A stretch of 17,199 nucleotides of DNA, taken from contig JADLDX010000814.1 in NCBI GenBank assembly GCA_020846515.1, positions 1-17,199 on the forward strand. The letters run 5' to 3'. This stretch comes from Pirellulaceae bacterium (lineage in GTDB: Bacteria > Planctomycetota > Planctomycetia > Pirellulales > Pirellulaceae). The position numbers and the translations under genes were made by a program. The notes beneath the pieces are model-generated. The model saw nothing but the letters and a program-made list of their open reading frames with translations. It ran no database searches and was not told the DNA's origin. Below, one piece after another: positions 13,143 through 17,199 of the stretch (its first letter is position 1; each line of letters starts with the position of its first letter).

Positions 13143-14051
13143 TCAGTCTGCTGGACCGGCCATTTCTTCTAGTAGTTGGCCGACGATTTTTCGTAGCTGA
13201 GGTTCTACTTGCTGGCCGCACTGGACGACCTCCGCATGGGAGGTGCTTTGGGCCTGATCGGTGCAAGCCACATTGGTGATGACCGACATGGCTAGGACAT
13301 TCATGCCTAGTTGGCGGGCGGTCAAGACTTCGGGGACGGTACTCATGCCCACGGCATCGCCACCCATCCAGCGGAACATGCGGTACTCGGCGCGCGTTTC
13401 GTAGGTGGGGCCGAGTGTGGCAATATAGGTGCCGCGGTGCAGGGGTAGTTCGTGTTTTAAGGCGATGCGTCTGACGCGCTGGAGCATAGGCTGGTCGTAG
13501 ATTTCGCGAGCCTGGCGAAGCGACACGGTATGTGCTTGAGAGTTGGACGCGGTGGGTTGGAAGTAGGCGGCTTCTGATTGGCTGGTCCGTGGCCACAAGC
13601 AGTCGATATGCTGATCGACTAGCATCAGATCGCCGGGACGATAGCGAGGGTTCAAGCCACCGGCAGCATTGGTGACGATGAGTGTCTTGGCGCCCAGGTC
13701 ATGCATGACGCGCACCGGGAAACAAACGTCCTGGTTGGAGTGACCTTCGTAGCGATGGTACCGACCTTGCATCACGACCACGGGCACACCCGAGAGAAAA
13801 CCGAGTATCAGTTGACCAGCATGGCCCACGGCGTTTGTCGCGCGAAAGTGTGGGACAGTGTGATAGGGAATACAGGTTGGATGCTGGACATCATTGGCTA
13901 AGCCACCCAGTCCGCTACCCAGGATGATGGCGACCTGTGGTTGAAGCAAGCGTTGAGTGCTGATGTGCTCCGTGGCTTCGCGGACGCCATCGGATTCCAA
14001 GCACGTCGACCGGTCCGATTCGAGATTCAGCTGCTTAAAATTCGACGTCAT
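13143..14051 (-). CDS. Purine nucleoside phosphorylase, Asn/His-type active site
   Basis: This 302-residue protein is a trimeric-type purine nucleoside phosphorylase (EC 2.4.2.1), which splits purine nucleosides with phosphate into base and ribose-1-phosphate in the cytoplasm. The phosphate loop GSGLGG is at 45-50, GRYHRYEGH at 96-104 and VTNAAGG at 126-132. The purine-site segment GPTYETRAEYR (214-224) contains Glu218 and is followed by VGMSTVPEV with Met236. Asn260 (SVITN) and His272 (TSHAEVV) correspond to human PNP Asn243 and His257, the arrangement usual for guanosine and inosine. A non-conserved stretch of about 30 residues precedes the fold. The ATG at 14051 has no clear ribosome site. 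A second phosphorylase lies 100 bp upstream in the same orientation, so they may be co-transcribed. PunA or DeoD naming is not assigned. Confidence 0.92.
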   Translation of the reverse strand: MTSNFKQLNLESDRSTCLESDGVREATEHISTQRLLQPQVAIILGSGLGGLANDVQHPTCIPYHTVPHFRATNAVGHAGQLILGFLSGVPVVVMQGRYHRYEGHSNQDVCFPVRVMHDLGAKTLIVTNAAGGLNPRYRPGDLMLVDQHIDCLWPRTSQSEAAYFQPTASNSQAHTVSLRQAREIYDQPMLQRVRRIALKHELPLHRGTYIATLGPTYETRAEYRMFRWMGGDAVGMSTVPEVLTARQLGMNVLAMSVITNVACTDQAQSTSHAEVVQCGQQVEPQLRKIVGQLLEEMAGPAD

Positions 14052-14151
14052 GATCAGGCAGGGGTTTCAAAGATGATTTGGTACCAACCATGCCCGGGGC
14101 ACGCGCCGTAGAGTGGAGTAGCGGACATGGGATTGTCCTGGCAAACTCGCG

Positions 14152-14994
14152 TTAGGCGGTATGCAGACGCTGCTGTTCGTACTGCAGGATACCAGTGACC
14201 AGGGTGCGTAGTTTGGGTTCCGCCGCGTTGGCCGTGGCGATAATTTTCTCGACGTTGGCTGGTTCTAGCGCATCGGGAAAGCAGAGATCGGTCACGACGG
14301 AGAAGCCTACCACGCGCAAGCCGGCGTGCACGGCTACGATTACTTCGGGCACGGTAGACATGCCGACCACATCCGCCCCGATGGCGCGGAGGAAACGATA
14401 CTCGGCGCGGGTTTCAAGATTGGGACCCGCTACAGCCACGAACACACCTTTATGAGCCACGAAATTGTGCGTGCGCGCGATTTCCAGAGCCTTATCAACC
14501 AGGTGCTGTTCGTAGGGCTGGCACATGTCAGGGAAACGTGGTCCCAAGCGATCATCGTTGATACCAATCAGGGGATTGTCACCCATCAGATTGATGTGGT
14601 CTTCGATCACGACGATATCGCCAGAACGATGATATGGATTCATCCCGCCGGCGGCATTGGAGACGATCAGCATTTGAGCGCCCATGTGCTTCATGACGCG
14701 CACGGGCAGGGTGATCTTCTTGAGGGAATAACCCTCATACATATGAAAACGGCCCTCCATGGCCATGACGGGCAACCCGCAAAGATTGCCACAAACCAGC
14801 CGTCCACGATGGCTGATCGCAGTCGATTTCGGAAAGTGCGGAATAAGGTGGTAGTCGATTGCGGCTTCGACTTCGATCTGTTCAACCAGAGGCCCTAGCC
14901 CAGTGCCTAAGATGATCCCCGCATGTGGATCGCGATTCCACTGGCTGCGAATAAATTGACAAGCATCCAGTACCTGGTCGTACAGTTCGAGCAT
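14152..14994 (-). CDS. Purine nucleoside phosphorylase paralogue, Asp/Val-type active site
   Basis: This 280-residue protein belongs to the same phosphorylase family (PNP/MTAP superfamily). It has GTGLG at 30-34, GRFHMYEGY at 81-89, VSNAAGG at 111-117, [11 protein letters not shown] (190-200, Glu194) and VGMSTVPEV with Met212. At the two specificity positions it differs from its neighbour: Asp236 (SVVTD) replaces the Asn that reads 6-oxopurines, and Val248 (ANVEK) replaces the His that contacts the ribose 5'-hydroxyl. Both changes are in the direction of methylthioadenosine phosphorylases, although the surrounding motifs are PNP-like. It may therefore prefer adenosine, methylthioadenosine or methylthioinosine; this is inference. 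The ATG at 14994 starts at the expected place and has no ribosome site. The upstream gap of about 265 bp shows no recognisable element. Confidence 0.92.
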   Translation of the reverse strand: MLELYDQVLDACQFIRSQWNRDPHAGIILGTGLGPLVEQIEVEAAIDYHLIPHFPKSTAISHRGRLVCGNLCGLPVMAMEGRFHMYEGYSLKKITLPVRVMKHMGAQMLIVSNAAGGMNPYHRSGDIVVIEDHINLMGDNPLIGINDDRLGPRFPDMCQPYEQHLVDKALEIARTHNFVAHKGVFVAVAGPNLETRAEYRFLRAIGADVVGMSTVPEVIVAVHAGLRVVGFSVVTDLCFPDALEPANVEKIIATANAAEPKLRTLVTGILQYEQQRLHTA

Positions 14995-15260
14995 AACGAT
15001 CGCGTTGAAATAGAGTGATAGTCGCTACACCACAGATGGCGAGCGAGTCGACGTGCATGGTGAGAGGGCATTAAACCAAGTTTCGCGCAGTAGTTCAATA
15101 AGTGAACAAGGCGAAACTGCGCCGATTATCGAGTGGACTCGATCGCACCGTGGAGAAGCACTTTGCATCGTTGGGCAAGTTTGCAAAGTCGATGTATGTA
15201 CTGCTAAGACAAAGACTAAAGACAATGGCAACGACAAGGTGTTGACATGCTCTGCCGTTA

Positions 15261-16067
15261 TTAGCCATAGAGCATTTGATTGCGGGGCGGTTGTCCGCGC
15301 GACGGCTTGAGTGTCAGTAGACGTGTGGCTTGCAGTGCCAGCAAACTAAGATAGGCGGGATTGAGCAAAACGTAACGCTTCCACAAGCGTGCTGGTTCAC
15401 GCGTAAAGCGATAGAGCCATTCAAGCCCGCGATCTTGCATCCAAGCAGGAGCTTGCGCCAATTCACCTGCATGAAATGCAAACGCAGCGCCAACGGCCAG
15501 TACCGGCATGGATAGCTGATTCTTGAATTCGAATGCCCAGACTTCTTGTCTCGGACAACCGATTCCCACCATAGTGATATCCGCACCACTGCCTTTGATG
15601 TCATTGACCAAGGAGATGCTTTCGGCTTCGTTCAGCCGACGAAACATGGATGGTCGTTTGCCCACGATGGACAGGTTCGGATACTTTGCCGTTAATTGAT
15701 CTTCCAGTTTGTCGAGCGTCTGGCTGTTACTGCCGAAGAGGAATAGTCGCAGGTTATTCTCGGCGGCCGCCTGACAAACTTTCAACATCAAATTAGGACC
15801 GTAAACGCGATCGGGCAATTTCGTCCCGTGCAGAGCATTCATTGCCCAGCGGACCGGTTGGCCGTCAGGCACGACCAATTCCAATTGATTCAAGCGGTAG
15901 CAGTGTTCTCGATCCGTTACGCCCGTCATCACGCCATGTACCGCCAAGGCGCTAACGCCCAGAGGCTGCCGTTGTTGGGCCGCTTGAATGATCTTACCGA
16001 CCGCCGCTTCGTAATCCACAGCGCAGACTTCGATGCCGAGCAGATTCACTTTTCCGAGATCGATCAT
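15261..16067 (-). CDS. WecG/TagA/CpsF family glycosyltransferase (GT26)
   Basis: This protein is 268 residues from the ATG at 16067. It probably transfers an N-acetylmannosamine-type sugar from a UDP donor to an undecaprenyl-linked acceptor, the second step of many surface polysaccharides, at the inner face of the membrane. VVPDGQPVRWAMN (65-77) contains Asp68, the position of the proposed base in TagA enzymes. It is followed by YGPNLM (89-94), LFLFGS (109-114) and VGIGCPRQEVW (167-177). The C-terminal part VGAAFAFHAGELAQAPAWMQ to the basic EWLYRFTREPARLWKRY is the usual membrane-associating appendage, with a hydrophobic tail. A TTG at 16130 would add 21 residues, but the ATG fits the usual start of the family. 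The upstream deacetylase is co-directional, 92 bp away, suggesting one polysaccharide transcript. Confidence 0.92.
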   Translation of the reverse strand: MIDLGKVNLLGIEVCAVDYEAAVGKIIQAAQQRQPLGVSALAVHGVMTGVTDREHCYRLNQLELVVPDGQPVRWAMNALHGTKLPDRVYGPNLMLKVCQAAAENNLRLFLFGSNSQTLDKLEDQLTAKYPNLSIVGKRPSMFRRLNEAESISLVNDIKGSGADITMVGIGCPRQEVWAFEFKNQLSMPVLAVGAAFAFHAGELAQAPAWMQDRGLEWLYRFTREPARLWKRYVLLNPAYLSLLALQATRLLTLKPSRGQPPRNQMLYG

Positions 16068-16159
16068 CTTTTGTCGTTTGTCTACTAACGGTCGAGTAAC
16101 TGGAGCCAAGTAACAGGAACGGTCAAGCAATTGAAGCGGTCAATTCATGTCGGGTACGA

Positions 16160-17173
16160 TCAGGTATTCACTATGCAAGCGGTGCTGGTCGAGTCGGAAT
16201 TAATGTTGATTGGTTCGCACAACCGCGAATACTCTCGACCATCCAATTTTGCGGCGGCTTGACCAAGTGTTTGCACTTCGAAGTGGCGGGTGATTTGCGA
16301 TAGGAAACCGCTGAGACGTTCGCGTTTGGCAGCTCCGGTTGGTTTCATGCCTGGGAAGAAAGCCAAGTCCGGCTGTTCGTCGCCGCCCATGAAATCCAAG
16401 GGATGCAGCAGCATCGAGGGTTGCGTGTGACAGATGCGGCATAAACGCAGGGACCAACTCAGATAGAACCGAGCGAGCGCGGGCGATTTCTCGGCCACAT
16501 ACTGCAAATAGGAAAAGTGAAAGGGCGTGCGAAAGATCGGCATGACAGTCACTGGAATCATCCATAGCTGTGGAGTGCCCACCGGCAATCGATATGGATC
16601 GTTCCTGCCCAGTACGGCATTAAATGAACCAAACAACTTCTCGCGACCGCGACGTTGTTCGCGCTTCAAACCTGTTCTGAGGAAATAGTAAGCGCGCGCC
16701 ATAGGACCCAGACAGCTACTCAACTGCGAAGCGCAGTAACGATAGCCTCGTTCGCACAACATTTCGTGGACGAGCGGTGAGTCGCTGTAGCCTGGGCCAC
16801 GAAAGCCGAGTGAATGGCAATCGCCAACTTGTGCTAAAAGTTCGTCCGTCTTGTCCAGTTCGTAGGCAATTTTTTCACGATCATACAGATGCAACCAGGG
16901 CTCATGATGAAATGAGTGATTGCCCAGGTCATGTCCGGCTCGCGTCAGGCTTCTGACGGCTTGGAGGTCTTGAGGATTCAGCAGATCTTGGCCGACCACG
17001 AACATGGTGGCGTGGATGTTTGCCGCCTGCAATAGCTGGACGATGTGTTGGCAGGCTTCGGGCAAATAAGAAGGAAACTCTTTCCAGGCTGGTCTGCCGG
17101 CGGTCTTGAGATAAGACCATTTGTTGTCCAGGTCCAGGGAAATGTTTAACAGGGGCTTTGTCGAGGTCTTCAT
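16160..17173 (-). CDS. Polysaccharide deacetylase, NodB homology domain
   Basis: This 337-residue member of the carbohydrate esterase 4 fold probably removes acetyl groups from N-acetylated sugars of a polysaccharide. The NodB motifs are recognisable: SLDLDNKW (12-19, Asp14 and Asp16 for base and metal), GNHSFHH (84-90, with His86 and His90 as metal ligands), FRGPGYS (124-130) and LLHPLDFMG (255-263, catalytic His257). An insertion of roughly 100 residues between the third and last motifs is longer than in the minimal domain. No signal peptide is visible, so it is likely cytoplasmic and may act on lipid-linked intermediates. The ATG at 17173 is 26 bases from the window edge, so upstream signals cannot be judged. 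It precedes the GT26 gene in the same direction. Sugar specificity is unknown. Confidence 0.92.
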   Translation of the reverse strand: MKTSTKPLLNISLDLDNKWSYLKTAGRPAWKEFPSYLPEACQHIVQLLQAANIHATMFVVGQDLLNPQDLQAVRSLTRAGHDLGNHSFHHEPWLHLYDREKIAYELDKTDELLAQVGDCHSLGFRGPGYSDSPLVHEMLCERGYRYCASQLSSCLGPMARAYYFLRTGLKREQRRGREKLFGSFNAVLGRNDPYRLPVGTPQLWMIPVTVMPIFRTPFHFSYLQYVAEKSPALARFYLSWSLRLCRICHTQPSMLLHPLDFMGGDEQPDLAFFPGMKPTGAAKRERLSGFLSQITRHFEVQTLGQAAAKLDGREYSRLCEPININSDSTSTACIVNT

Positions 17174-17199
17174 CAGGATTGACTTGAACGAGGTATCGA

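Noticed and set aside
14326..14898. 190-codon open frame on the plus strand inside the second phosphorylase
   Set aside because: It lies wholly antisense to conserved PNP motifs; its His/Asp-rich sequence mirrors the codon pattern of the real gene.
15242..15247. TTGACA resembling a -35 box on the plus strand
   Set aside because: There is no convincing -10 element at the right distance and no plus-strand gene downstream.
16068..16130. TTG start giving the GT26 enzyme 21 extra residues
   Set aside because: GT26 proteins usually begin close to the VNLLGIEV-like strand, which the ATG at 16067 reaches after six residues. No ribosome site supports the TTG.

Overview
The window looks like chromosomal DNA of a planctomycete, most likely Pirellulales-like. 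The evidence is a giant Ser/Thr kinase fused to nSTAND1-type ATPase and SUMF1-type domains, a secreted FAD oxidoreductase flanked by carbohydrate-binding-like modules, an NPCBM domain inside a glycosyltransferase, weak or absent Shine-Dalgarno sites, and several families of palindromic intergenic repeats. The assignment rests on recognised architecture; no database search was possible. Eight protein genes are well supported and one small gene is probable.

Layout. 1-200: a composite palindromic repeat that runs into the 3' end of the kinase gene. 179-4603 (-): kinase/STAND/SUMF1 membrane protein. 4604-4839: divergent intergenic region with palindromic repeat family A (two tandem left arms, one right arm). 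4840-5859 (+): GT4-type glycosyltransferase. 5876-8839 (-): 987-residue protein with GT2, NPCBM, GT8-like and methyltransferase modules. The two genes converge on a 16-bp duplication that supplies both stop codons. 8840-9864: about 1 kb with no convincing gene but many hairpins and repeats. 9865-10182 (-): small unknown protein. 10183-10741: intergenic, with a second family A element (three left arms, one right arm). 10742-13042 (+): exported FAD-dependent oxidoreductase. 13040-13137: two abutting heptanucleotide arrays. 13143-14051 and 14152-14994 (-): two tandem purine nucleoside phosphorylases. 15261-16067 (-): WecG/TagA/CpsF (GT26) glycosyltransferase. 16160-17173 (-): NodB-type polysaccharide deacetylase.

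How it fits together. Four genes (GT4, the GT2/GT8/methyltransferase protein, GT26 and the deacetylase) point to surface or exopolysaccharide synthesis and modification, but they form two separated groups rather than one compact operon. The two phosphorylases are purine salvage enzymes. Their specificity residues differ (Asn and His in one, Asp and Val in the other), which suggests a division of labour. The kinase is a plausible transmembrane sensor; nothing in the window shows what it controls.

No mobile-element gene, CRISPR array, tRNA or rRNA was recognised. The least ordinary material is the intergenic repeats (family A with unequal arm numbers, the heptamer arrays, and the repeat that supplies the kinase C-terminus), the four-module glycosyltransferase, and the divergent phosphorylase pair.
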